Shown: positions 9,279 through 17,021 of the stretch, piece after piece | Numbering within the stretch: position 1 is the stretch's first letter | Layout: every line of letters starts with the position of its first letter | Assembly: GCA_019634595.1 (NCBI GenBank) | Contig: JAHCBC010000002.1 | Location: 1 to 64,000, forward strand | Direction: 5' to 3' | Length of the DNA stretch: 64,000 bases | Source: Akkermansiaceae bacterium | GTDB lineage: Bacteria; Verrucomicrobiota; Verrucomicrobiia; Verrucomicrobiales; Akkermansiaceae | Position numbers and translations under genes: made by a program | The notes under the pieces: generated by a model | The model's database searches: none | What the model was told of the DNA's origin: nothing | Seen by the model: only the letters and a program-made list of their open reading frames with translations

Positions 9279-9889
9279 CTTCCCGGAAAGGAATCTATCC
9301 GCTTCAAAGGGAGTTTGTAAATACTTACTCAAATGATTAACAAGCACTTCTGAGTGCGTATCTTTGAAATCGATTGCGGCATGGTTAAATAATTCATCCC
9401 CGTCCCCGGCAGGATTATTGATCGTCATCCGCACCCCCACGACCAACTTTGGGGTTCAAATAAAGCACCCGCGGAATCCTCCGGAAAGCGGCGTTTCAAG
9501 CGCGCCTTCGCCACCAAAGGAAGGTGTAACTCATTTACCATCGGATTACGGCCCGTGTCCTGTGCACGGTCCTGCCATATCAACCGATGGGTATTCCTCT
9601 TCCTGACGCGGAATGTCATAACAATTCGTCCCTCCATTGTTGAAACCCGTCATTCTCCGCCTCCTCGATCAGGTATAACAAAAGGAGCATGTGGACAAAT
9701 TCCCGATCCCACCCCCGCCCCCACCCAAGTTCAGGGGGGAGGGAGGCCAGCCGCAGAATGACGAGGAGCATCCCCCGAATGGACCGGGGATCTGTGAAAA
9801 TGTGACGACCGTCGTGCGAAAATTCGGTGAATCCCCTCCGAAAGTTCCGCTTGTATGTTCCGGCCCGCGCTCGTACTCCCGGTGCACGC
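9279..9889. other. 611-base intergenic region upstream of the XylR-type regulator
   Basis: No convincing gene is seen. The part next to the regulator (9300-9420) is AT-rich and is the likely promoter region. The part at 9700-9740 is a C-rich then G-rich stretch (CCCCCACCC AAGTTCA GGGGGGAGG) that can fold back on itself and makes proline/glycine-rich false reading frames on both strands. A GTG with an AGGAG upstream at 9691 opens 70 codons, but the product is low-complexity and not believable. Confidence 0.5.
9344..9357. promoter_or_regulatory. Short palindrome, possible operator for the XylR-type regulator
   Basis: GCACT-TCTG-AGTGC is a five-base-arm dyad about 65 bases upstream of the regulator start, in an AT-rich stretch. 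Position and symmetry would suit autoregulation, but short palindromes arise by chance and no second copy was noticed in the window. Confidence 0.25.
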
Positions 9890-10486
9890 ATGCATCCCTA
9901 TGAAAACCTGCCCCTGTTCGGCACCGGCCTGGTTCTCGCCTTTTGGCTGATCGCCGTGCATTCCTGGATGCTCCTCAAGCCCGCTGCGGCCCAAAGCTTC
10001 CTGAAACAGTTCCCGCGAAACCAGTTCCTCGGCCAGATCCTTCTCGGCATCGGCCTCTGCTGGTTCTGGCTGCTGATCGCCCCTCCGGGCCTTGGCCGGC
10101 TCAGTGCCCTCTCGATGGAACTGGGCGAGTTCAACAACGTGAAACCCTTCCTCCGTATCGCGGTGCCGGTGGCGATCTTCCTGGTTTCCTTCAGCGTGCG
10201 GGATTTCCTCGCCGTCCGGGCGCTCGGCGTCGTCGGCCTGATGGCCGCCTCCCCCCTGCTGGAAGCCGCCTTCCTCCGTGATCCCTCCTCCCGCCTGCTG
10301 ATCCCCATTTATGCCTACGCGCTGCTCACCGCGTCACTCTTCTGGGTGGGGATGCCCTACCTTTTCCGCGATGCGGTCACCTGGATCACCGCCGATCAGG
10401 GACGCTGGAAGGTGGCATCCGCCGCAGGACTGGCCTACGGCGTCGCCACCTTGGTCTGCGCCTTTGCATTCTGGCGCGGCTACTGA
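9890..10486 (+). CDS. Polytopic membrane protein of unknown function
   Basis: A 198-residue integral membrane protein with about six hydrophobic segments (near residues 10-28, 48-65, 90-110, 112-130, 142-160 and 173-195). The ATG at 9890 is used because an upstream GTG at 9827 would add 21 basic, non-hydrophobic residues with no better ribosome binding site. No family is recognised. The gene converges with the entericidin-like lipoprotein, leaving two bases between them. Confidence 0.7.
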   Translation: MHPYENLPLFGTGLVLAFWLIAVHSWMLLKPAAAQSFLKQFPRNQFLGQILLGIGLCWFWLLIAPPGLGRLSALSMELGEFNNVKPFLRIAVPVAIFLVSFSVRDFLAVRALGVVGLMAASPLLEAAFLRDPSSRLLIPIYAYALLTASLFWVGMPYLFRDAVTWITADQGRWKVASAAGLAYGVATLVCAFAFWRGY

Positions 10487-10488
10487 TT

Positions 10489-10689
10489 TCAATACACCGG
10501 CGCTCCGCCCGTGTCCTGATACTCGGCCCCACCGCCGCCTCCGCCGCCGCCCTGCTGCTTCTTGTTCGCGGCATGCTCCATGTTCTCACCGAGAATCCGC
10601 ATGTCCCTGCCCACGCCGATGGTGGTGTTGCAGGAGAAGCTGAGGCCGCAAATCAGCGCCGCGATGGATGCCAGAAAAATGGTTTTCAT
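10489..10689 (-). CDS. Entericidin A/B-like small lipoprotein
   Basis: A 66-residue protein with a lipoprotein signal peptide (MKTIFLASIAALICGLSF then SCNTT, lipid attachment expected at Cys20). The mature start CNTTIGVGRDM followed by ENMEHAANK is very close to the entericidin family, small envelope lipoproteins that in E. coli act as a toxin/antidote pair linked to stationary-phase lysis. This copy departs from the family by a run of eight glycines and a polar tail (AEYQDTGGAPVY). Only one family member is visible here, so a toxin-antidote role cannot be claimed. Confidence 0.75.
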   Translation of the reverse strand: MKTIFLASIAALICGLSFSCNTTIGVGRDMRILGENMEHAANKKQQGGGGGGGGAEYQDTGGAPVY

Positions 10690-10735
10690 ACTCCGGTTTC
10701 CATAGCCCATTCCGGCCGCTCCGCAATACTTAACT

Positions 10736-11959
10736 TTACTTAAGTTCACGTCGCAGTTCCACGACCGAATCGCGGATCTCAAAAGCGGAGGACCGGAGAT
10801 GCTCCAGTGCCGCACGGTGGTCGGCGTCCTTCTCCAGGGCGATGAGTTCCTGACAGGCGCCGACGGCATCGTTCAGCCAGTTCAGGCAGCGTTTCAGGAC
10901 CGCGAGGACGAAGCCCGTCTCAGGCTCATAGCCACTGCCGCGGCCATTCAGCGCCCCCGCCAGCTTGCCACTGACCTGCAAAAGACTGGAAATCAGTTTA
11001 TAGGAAGGGGTTCCCGGACCGTCGTCACGACGGACCAAGTCCATCGCGCGGAGTGCCAGCTCCTGGGCGCGGGCCTGCAAGGGATGGGTATCGTCCTCGT
11101 CATCAGAATCCATCGGATCAAAACCATCCTCGTCCCGTTCCTCCTCCGGAAACAGATGCCGTTCCTCGAATTTCCGGTTCTCCTCTCCATACGGCGGCTC
11201 CTGCTCCCCCGCTTCCTCCCGTTCGGCCAACGCATCGAGCAAGCCGTCCCAGCCCATGACGAACGCTTCCTTCCGCTCGCTGTCAGCGTCCTCCATGTAT
11301 TTTTCGAGGACTTCCTGATACGCATCCGTCAACCGGTCGGACTCCTTGAGACGTTCTTCCCAGGCATACTCGTCCAGCTCGCCGATGTCTTCCGGCTCCT
11401 CGTCCTCCGGAGTCCGCCGCTGGATCACCTGGCTCATGAAATCCCTCATGGCATTCAGGTTCGCCAGCTTCTGGGCTTCCTCCGCATCCTCGTCCATCTG
11501 CCACTCGTGGGGAAAGATGGTCAGCTTGTAGTTCCAGGACTCCAGCACCACCCGGCCATTGATCTCGCTGAACCACTCCAGATAAAGCACGTTCCTCCAC
11601 TCGCAGACGGAGTCCTTGTCATCATCGTCATAGACCGCGCCGCCATCCCCTCCGGAGATGCGGATCTTGCTCTTCCGGGAAGCGGTCATGTCCCCGATCA
11701 CGCCGGACTGGTTGAGGTCCAGGGCGTCTCCATCGCTACCCTGCTTCGGCTCGGGATTCTCGAACAGCAGCCGGGTTCCCGCGAGATCCCTCCAGCAATC
11801 GCCGTCCAGCGAAAGCACCAGGGGACTGTCGCGGCCCGCCAGCCAGATCCGGCCCGTGGTGCGTCCTTCGACGGTATTGTCGATCTCACCACGGGTGACC
11901 GCTTCATCGATCCTCCACGCCATGAGGCGAGTCTTCCCGACATCGGGCCGGTCCGTCAA
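10736..11959 (-). CDS. Large acidic protein of unknown function
   Basis: A 407-residue protein with no signal peptide or membrane segment. The N-terminal 150 residues look like a compact mixed alpha/beta region with several Trp residues (RIWLAGRDSP, WNYKLTIFPHEW). The middle (about 155-300) is extremely acidic, full of Glu/Asp clusters such as EEERDEDGFDPMDSDDEDD, and probably extended or helical. The C-terminal 100 residues look helical (ALEHLRSSAFEIRDSVVELRR). I do not recognise the family. A start at Met13 is also plausible. It is followed on the same strand by the entericidin-like gene after 46 bases. Confidence 0.75.
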   Translation of the reverse strand: MTDRPDVGKTRLMAWRIDEAVTRGEIDNTVEGRTTGRIWLAGRDSPLVLSLDGDCWRDLAGTRLLFENPEPKQGSDGDALDLNQSGVIGDMTASRKSKIRISGGDGGAVYDDDDKDSVCEWRNVLYLEWFSEINGRVVLESWNYKLTIFPHEWQMDEDAEEAQKLANLNAMRDFMSQVIQRRTPEDEEPEDIGELDEYAWEERLKESDRLTDAYQEVLEKYMEDADSERKEAFVMGWDGLLDALAEREEAGEQEPPYGEENRKFEERHLFPEEERDEDGFDPMDSDDEDDTHPLQARAQELALRAMDLVRRDDGPGTPSYKLISSLLQVSGKLAGALNGRGSGYEPETGFVLAVLKRCLNWLNDAVGACQELIALEKDADHRAALEHLRSSAFEIRDSVVELRRELK

Positions 11960-11983
11960 GCAAGCGTCTAGGCAGGGGAGATC

Positions 11984-12169
11984 CTACCTTGAACGGATCC
12001 CCGCACGGCAGCGGAGGATTCCCCAAATGATGATGACGCACGCCAGGATGATCCCACCGACATGGGCCGGCTCCCGGTAAAGGCCCCTATGAAAGCTCAC
12101 GGCGAAAGTTGCACCGCCCACCAAAAAGGCGGCCAATGACCACAGCAGATGATTCAGGCGTATAGTCAT
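11984..12169 (-). CDS. Small two-helix membrane protein
   Basis: A 61-residue protein beginning MTIRLNHLLWSL with two hydrophobic helices (about residues 8-25 and 38-53), a short loop between them, and a basic tail (RCRAGIRSR), which suggests both ends lie in the cytoplasm. It lies 24 bases upstream of the acidic protein gene on the same strand. Function unknown. Confidence 0.55.
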   Translation of the reverse strand: MTIRLNHLLWSLAAFLVGGATFAVSFHRGLYREPAHVGGIILACVIIIWGILRCRAGIRSR

Positions 12170-12338
12170 GCTCCATCAACGGTTCCTGATGCTATCGCCG
12201 TTTCCACCAAACGGCAACGACGCTTTGGGATCAGGAGGCCGTCTCCCGCCAGCCGGTCCCGCCAGACCGTGAAATCAGCCATCGCCCAATTTCCCGTTGC
12301 CACCGCCGCCGCTGTCCCGCAGCTTGCCGCCAAGCAAT

Positions 12339-13187
12339 ATGGACTGGTCCCACATTCTCGGAACCGACCCCGCCGCCGGGTTGATGGTCATCCTCATCCT
12401 GATCCTCATCGAAGGCGTGCTCTCCGTGGACAACGCCGCCGTGCTGGCGACCATGGTCATGCGGCTGCCGGAAAACCAGCGCGGCAAGGCCCTCAAATAC
12501 GGCATCATCGGCGCCTATGTCTTCCGCGGCATCTGCCTCGTCCTCGTCGGCTGGCTCATGAGCATCTGGTGGCTGGAACCGATCGGCGGCATCTACCTGC
12601 TCTACCTCTGCTGGAAACATTTCGCGCATCATGAATCCGTGGAGGAAGAAGGTGCCGCGCACGCCGCCAAGGAGGGAAACTGGCTCTACCGCCACACCAT
12701 CGCCCGGCTCGGTCCCTTCTGGGCCACCGTCGTCGCCGTCGAGGTGATGGACCTCGCGTTCTCCCTGGACAATGTCTTCGCCGCCGTCGCATTCACCAAG
12801 AACAAGGAACTTTATCCGCCGCCCTCGGACATGATCTTGGTCTGCATCGGCGTCTTCATCGGCATCCTCGCCATGCGTTTCGCCGCACAGGGCTTCGTGA
12901 AGCTGATGCACAAATATCCGTTCCTCGAAAAGTGCGCCTACATCGTCATCGGCATCCTCGGCGTGAAGCTGGTGCTGAGCGTTCCCCGCCACTTCTTCGA
13001 GAAGCACACCTCCGTCCACGGCTATCTGGAGTCCCACCATCCCGGCTTCACCCACTCCTTCGCCGACCCTTTCCACGATTTCCTGGCGAGCAAGTACTTC
13101 GATCTCGGGACGTCCGCGCTCACACTGCTCATCTTCATCGTCCCGGTCATCGCCTACCGGCTCAAAGCCCGGCCCGTTGAGTCATGA
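12339..13187 (+). CDS. TerC family integral membrane protein
   Basis: A 282-residue member of the TerC family, membrane proteins implicated in tellurite resistance and, in other bacteria, manganese export. The chosen ATG at 12339 gives MDWSHILGTDPAAGLMVI; the first helix then carries LIEGVLSVDNAAVLA, the signature acidic motif, and the second half repeats it as VMDLAFSLDNVFAAV. About seven helices are visible. The stop codon overlaps the start of the EngB gene by ATGA, indicating translational coupling. Confidence 0.92.
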   Translation: MDWSHILGTDPAAGLMVILILILIEGVLSVDNAAVLATMVMRLPENQRGKALKYGIIGAYVFRGICLVLVGWLMSIWWLEPIGGIYLLYLCWKHFAHHESVEEEGAAHAAKEGNWLYRHTIARLGPFWATVVAVEVMDLAFSLDNVFAAVAFTKNKELYPPPSDMILVCIGVFIGILAMRFAAQGFVKLMHKYPFLEKCAYIVIGILGVKLVLSVPRHFFEKHTSVHGYLESHHPGFTHSFADPFHDFLASKYFDLGTSALTLLIFIVPVIAYRLKARPVES

Positions 13188-13777
13188 AGTTCAAATCCGT
13201 CAGATTCGCCCTCAGCGCGAAGAACGCCGCCGCCTGCCCGGAGTGGGAAATGCCTGAGATCGCACTCATCGGACGGTCGAACGTGGGCAAATCCACCCTC
13301 ATCAACCTCCTCACCTCGAAAGACGATCTCGCGAAAGTCTCCGCAACCCCCGGCAAGACACAACTCCTCAACTTCTTCGTCATCGACGAGCAGTGGGCGC
13401 TGGTCGATCTGCCGGGCTACGGTTTCGCGAAGGTGGCCAAGGACCAGAAAATCGACTTCAACGAGGCTGTCGGCGACTATCTCTCCGGACGGGAAAACCT
13501 GATGACCGTCTTCGTCCTCATCGATTCCCGCCTGCCCCCCCAGCGGATCGACCTGGATTTCCTGCACTGGCTGAGCGGCTGCAGCGTCCCCTTCTCCCTG
13601 ATCTTCACCAAGACGGACAAACAGTCCGCCGGCAAGACCAAGGCCAACATCGAAACCTTCCTCCAGGCGACGGACGGTTTCATGCCCGACCGGCCCGGTG
13701 TCTTCACCAGCTCCACCAAGGACCGGGAAGGCCGGATGGCCATCCTCCGCTACATCCGCGCCAAAGTGGAGGCTTGA
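13184..13777 (+). CDS. engB: Ribosome biogenesis GTP-binding protein EngB (YsxC/YihA)
   Basis: A 197-residue TRAFAC-class GTPase needed for large-subunit ribosome assembly. All nucleotide motifs are present: G1 GRSNVGKSTL, a G2 Thr in SATPGKTQ, G3 DLPGYGFAKV, G4 TKTDK and a G5-like SSTK. Its length is normal for the family. It overlaps terC by four bases. It converges with the last exbD gene, 29 bases away. Confidence 0.95.
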   Translation: MKFKSVRFALSAKNAAACPEWEMPEIALIGRSNVGKSTLINLLTSKDDLAKVSATPGKTQLLNFFVIDEQWALVDLPGYGFAKVAKDQKIDFNEAVGDYLSGRENLMTVFVLIDSRLPPQRIDLDFLHWLSGCSVPFSLIFTKTDKQSAGKTKANIETFLQATDGFMPDRPGVFTSSTKDREGRMAILRYIRAKVEA

Positions 13778-13806
13778 GGATTCCTCCGATGGAGCGCGGG
13801 CTCCAA

Positions 13807-14262
13807 TCAATCGGATGATCCGGCTCCGAAGGTCACATTCTGGACCCCGGTTCGGATGAGCACATCCAGCACATCGACCACCCGTTCGTACTTCACGCCC
13901 TCATCCGCCTGGATGGTGACCATCAGCCTGGACCCCATGGAATCACCGGCCTGTTTCAGCCCGGCCATCCCGGCCGCCAATTCCGCCAGATCCTTCGTTT
14001 CCGGGGTGCTGACAGGATCATCATTCAAATACACCTGCCCATCCGCATCCACGGTGATCCGGATCTCATCAGGCAACTGCACGGGAGTCTGCGGGCCGGG
14101 ATAAGAGGGAAGCGTGATCCGGTGCGCGTTCTCCAGCCGCGCGTTGCCCGCCGCCACCATGAAGAACAGGAGGATCACGAACACCACATCGATCATGGGA
14201 GCGATCTGGAAACCGGGCTGGTTCTCTTCCTTCAGGTGATGATGGCGGGTTCTGGATTTCAT
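13807..14262 (-). CDS. ExbD/TolR-family biopolymer transport protein (third copy)
   Basis: A 151-residue ExbD-like protein: a short basic cytoplasmic start (MKSRTRHHHLKEE), one membrane helix with the conserved proton-carrying Asp at D25 (APMIDVVFVILLFF), then a periplasmic TolR-like domain of about 100 residues. The ATG at 14262 is used; upstream open codons are unlike the family. It is close in sequence to the second copy (both have EIRITVDADGQVYLNDDP-type strands and end VTFGAG/VTFQAG), so the pair looks like a recent duplication. A strong hairpin separates it from the second copy, so it may be expressed at a different level. Confidence 0.92.
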   Translation of the reverse strand: MKSRTRHHHLKEENQPGFQIAPMIDVVFVILLFFMVAAGNARLENAHRITLPSYPGPQTPVQLPDEIRITVDADGQVYLNDDPVSTPETKDLAELAAGMAGLKQAGDSMGSRLMVTIQADEGVKYERVVDVLDVLIRTGVQNVTFGAGSSD

Positions 14263-14326
14263 GGGTTTTCGGGATTTGACCAATCCCGACCCTATCCGGC
14301 CCCCTCGAAGGTGTCGATCCACAAAT

Positions 14327-14362
14327 GAAAACGGCGGAGGTCATCAGACCACCGCCGTTTTC
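14327..14362 (-). terminator. Strong hairpin between exbD copies two and three
   Basis: An 11-base stem GAAAACGGCGG pairs with CCGCCGTTTTC and is extended inside by GGTC/GACC around an ATCA loop, with one mismatch. Read on the minus strand it ends in TTTTC and lies just after the second exbD stop, so it probably acts as a full or partial terminator that lowers expression of the third exbD. Confidence 0.65.
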
Positions 14363-14385
14363 GTGAATCAAAATGGATGCCGACC

Positions 14386-14835
14386 TTATTCGGGAGATCC
14401 GGCCTGGAAGGTCACATCAACGATGCTGGCACGGGTGAGGGCGTCCAGCACATCGACCACCCGCTCATACTTGGCGAGTTCATTGGCATAGACGGTCACC
14501 AGGATCTTTGATCCGGCATTGTCGCTGGCCTGCTTGAGCTGGACCAGACTTCCGGCGAGTTCCCTCAGATCCTTCGCTTCCGGGCTGTCGAGCGGATCAT
14601 CGTTCAGATAAACCTGCCCGTCGTCCTCGATCATGATCGTGACCTCATCCGGCATGACCGATCCACCCTCGGGAGGTTCGGTTCCCGGCAGTTTCGTGTT
14701 GTGCGCGTTCTCCTTCTGTTGCTGACCGGCAGCAACCATGAAGAACAGAAGGATCACGAACACAACGTCGATCATCGGTGCGATCTGGAATCCCAGAACC
14801 ACTTCCGTAGGCTTTTTCCTGTTTTTCTTGCTCAC
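14386..14835 (-). CDS. ExbD/TolR-family biopolymer transport protein (second copy)
   Basis: A 149-residue ExbD-like protein if begun at the GTG at 14835 (reads SKKNRKKPTEVV after the start): basic cytoplasmic tip, one helix with the conserved Asp (APMIDVVFVILLFFMV), then the periplasmic domain. The GTG lies eight bases after the stop of the first copy, which fits operon spacing; a longer start at 14892 would overlap the first copy by 50 bases and add a Ser/Pro-rich segment. It matches the third copy closely and the first copy less so. Confidence 0.9.
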   Translation of the reverse strand: MSKKNRKKPTEVVLGFQIAPMIDVVFVILLFFMVAAGQQQKENAHNTKLPGTEPPEGGSVMPDEVTIMIEDDGQVYLNDDPLDSPEAKDLRELAGSLVQLKQASDNAGSKILVTVYANELAKYERVVDVLDALTRASIVDVTFQAGSPE

Positions 14836-14842
14836 GGTTGAA

Positions 14843-15292
14843 TCAGCGGTTGGATGCGGAGAAGGCGATATCGGCGATACCAGCCATACCAATGACGTTC
14901 ATGATGCGCTGGACCTCACCCGCAGGCAGGCCTTTGTCTGCGCGGACCACGACACGAAGAGAGGTGTTGCGGGTCGTCTTGATGAACTCGGCCCGATTTT
15001 CCAGGTAAGGAATGAGTTCCTCCCAGTTGTCATACACCTTGTCATCAACAACAAGGACACCCTTGTTCGTGCCTTGGTCCCAACGGACGTTGATCGCCAT
15101 CTCGCTCTTCGAGTTTTCGGGATCCCGTTCCTTGGCGCTGGGTGAAACCGGCAGCGTGAGCCCTTTGTCGACCTTCAGCACCTCTGCCGAAGTGATCGCG
15201 ACGAAGAACACCAGGAGCACCAGAAGCACGTCGATCATCGGCGCGATCTGGAACTCGGGTTCCCCTTCTCCTCCTCCTCCTCCTCCGCCCAT
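14843..15292 (-). CDS. ExbD/TolR-family biopolymer transport protein (first copy, glycine start)
   Basis: A 149-residue ExbD-like protein with the conserved Asp at D21 (APMIDVLLVLLVFF). It is the most divergent of the three, with a different periplasmic domain (SEMAINVRWDQGTNKG, VVVRADKGLPAGEVQ). The N terminus is seven glycines after Met, encoded by a GGA/GGC run that itself looks like repeated ribosome-binding sequence. It follows exbB after 44 bases. Two kinds of ExbD in one motor would suggest a hetero-oligomeric stator partner, as in other systems with two TolR-like proteins. Confidence 0.92.
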   Translation of the reverse strand: MGGGGGGGEGEPEFQIAPMIDVLLVLLVFFVAITSAEVLKVDKGLTLPVSPSAKERDPENSKSEMAINVRWDQGTNKGVLVVDDKVYDNWEELIPYLENRAEFIKTTRNTSLRVVVRADKGLPAGEVQRIMNVIGMAGIADIAFSASNR

Positions 15293-15336
15293 TTGGTGCT
15301 GATGGTTTGGGTTTTATGGTTGATGATCCGCGGGAA

Positions 15337-16107
15337 TCAGCCCTCCGGGGACTCGATCCAGTTCGGCAGGGCCGCGAAGGTTTCTTCCTGGCCGACGTCG
15401 GCGCTCTGGAGATACTCATACGGAGCGTTGCGGAACAGGCGCTCCGACTCGTCCTGAAGGTTGTGGACGGCTCCCTGCAGCTTGTTGCGCAGGAAGTAGA
15501 AAGCGATGAACGCCGGGATGGCGACCAGAAGACCGGTCGCGGTCGCCACGAGAACGTGACCGATGTGACCGGAGAGCTGGCTGACGTCCGCACCGGAGGT
15601 ACCAAGGGCACCGAAGGCGCCTTTCATACCCAGGGTGGTTCCGAGCAGACCGATCATCGGGGCGCAAACACCGATAACGGAAAGGTAGTTGATCCGGGTC
15701 TGGAGGGTGGAGTTCACCTTCTCAACCGTGACGTAGATGCTTTCTTCCGTGGCATCCTTGCCGTGGCCGACGGAACCGAGAGCCGACCGGACCACTTCGC
15801 AGAACGGGCTGAAACCCGCCTTCATGGCTTGGTAGGCACCAACATAGTCACCTGCGAGGAATGCCTGGCGCGCCGCGGCCACATCCGTCGGCGGGGTCAT
15901 GCGCTTGCGGTTGGTGCGCATCCAGATATCGACGACAAGCCAGAAGATCGCGATGGAGCAGAAGAGAAGGATGTGCATCACCCATCCGCCCTCCTTATAC
16001 ACATCCATGAGGGTTTGCTTCTGGCCTTCGGCCGGAGCTGCGGCCGAGGCGATGGTCGGAAGGAGGAAGAGTGCGGCACACACCGCCTTGCTGAGGGTCG
16101 ATTTCAT
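15337..16107 (-). CDS. ExbB/TolQ/MotA-family proton channel protein
   Basis: A 256-residue stator channel protein of the inner membrane. It has an N-terminal signal-like helix (MKSTLSKAVCAALFLLPTIASA, possible cleavage) not found in classic ExbB, then three helices: near 40-62 (MHILLFCSIAIFWLVVDIW), 140-165 (NYLSVIGVCAPMIGLLGTTLG) and 185-210 (HVLVATATGLLVAIPAFIAF). The last two carry the family's conserved small and polar residues. It sits in one run with three exbD genes downstream and TPR and VWA genes upstream. A GTG two codons earlier is an alternative start. Confidence 0.94.
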   Translation of the reverse strand: MKSTLSKAVCAALFLLPTIASAAAPAEGQKQTLMDVYKEGGWVMHILLFCSIAIFWLVVDIWMRTNRKRMTPPTDVAAARQAFLAGDYVGAYQAMKAGFSPFCEVVRSALGSVGHGKDATEESIYVTVEKVNSTLQTRINYLSVIGVCAPMIGLLGTTLGMKGAFGALGTSGADVSQLSGHIGHVLVATATGLLVAIPAFIAFYFLRNKLQGAVHNLQDESERLFRNAPYEYLQSADVGQEETFAALPNWIESPEG

Positions 16108-16148
16108 AGTCACGGTTACGAGGGATTTTTATGAGAGGGATTATTGTT

Positions 16149-17021
16149 TCACTTTACCAGCGGAATCCGCTTTTCGGCTTCGGCTCCGACGGCGGTGCCT
16201 TTGCCTTCGCGCTTGGCGTCCTCCAGATAGAGGATCGCTTCATCACGCCGGTTCATCGCGGCGATCAGCTCGCCCGCATTGAGAGCCGCGGCGGCCACGA
16301 TCACGCGGCCACACGTGGGATACACGGCGGGAATGGTCAGGTAAGCTTCAAGGGCTTCCTTGTTGCGCTTCGCCGTCTTGAGCAGGTTGCCGCGGAAATA
16401 GGAAGCATAGGCGCTGACTTCCGGCGGTGAGCTGTCATTGGCGAGATCCGCATACGCCTTGATCCGGTCGTTGATGCTGACACTCAGGGGCGTCAGCATG
16501 ACGTTGCTGAGGGAGACGGACGGATCATCCCCGGCGATCGGGGTTGCATCGGAGATCTCCTTGCCGATCTCCGCACACTTGCTCGTCGCACGGTTGATGG
16601 AGTGGGCGACCAGCGCCGCGCGTGCGGCCTTGAGCCAGTAGTTGCCCGGAATCTTCGCGGTGATCTTGTGCGTCTCCATGATCGGGTCGAGCAACGCGAG
16701 GGCATCCGACGGCTTGTTCATCAGAAGCAGTCCGACCGCTTCGGAAATTTGCACAGGCTCCGACCCGGAAACGTGACTCGCCCACTCCAGGTTGAGCGGG
16801 ATGGTGGGCAGGCCTTCGGCTGGGGTCTTCACCGTGAACTTTTCCCCCTGCAAACCCAGGTTGTCGATGGGGATCGACTTGCTGACCCCATTGAGGGTGA
16901 AGACGATGCTGATCGCATCCTTCACTTCACCGTCCTGGGCGGAGGCAAAGGGGGAAAGAGCAAGCGCGAGCACGGCCGGGCCGCACAGAAAACGGAAGAA
17001 TGGATGGGGTTTCGCGCTCAT
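16149..17021 (-). CDS. Secreted TPR-like protein of the ExbB/ExbD locus
   Basis: A 290-residue exported protein with a signal peptide cleaved near FASA-QDGE (residue 28). After a beta-rich segment (SIVFTLNGVSKSIPIDNLGL) it is made of helical pairs resembling tetratricopeptide repeats (EAVGLLLMNKPSDALALLDPI, SYFRGNLLKTAKRNKEALEAYL, LNAGELIAAMNRRDEAILYL). It overlaps the stop of the large TPR protein by ATGA and precedes exbB by 41 bases, so the two TPR proteins are likely made together in the periplasm as partners of the motor. Confidence 0.82.
   Translation of the reverse strand: MSAKPHPFFRFLCGPAVLALALSPFASAQDGEVKDAISIVFTLNGVSKSIPIDNLGLQGEKFTVKTPAEGLPTIPLNLEWASHVSGSEPVQISEAVGLLLMNKPSDALALLDPIMETHKITAKIPGNYWLKAARAALVAHSINRATSKCAEIGKEISDATPIAGDDPSVSLSNVMLTPLSVSINDRIKAYADLANDSSPPEVSAYASYFRGNLLKTAKRNKEALEAYLTIPAVYPTCGRVIVAAAALNAGELIAAMNRRDEAILYLEDAKREGKGTAVGAEAEKRIPLVK

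Noticed and set aside
9691..9903. GTG-initiated 70-codon frame with an AGGAG upstream
   Set aside because: The product is a proline/glycine-rich translation of a C-rich/G-rich palindrome, typical of intergenic repeats; no other support.
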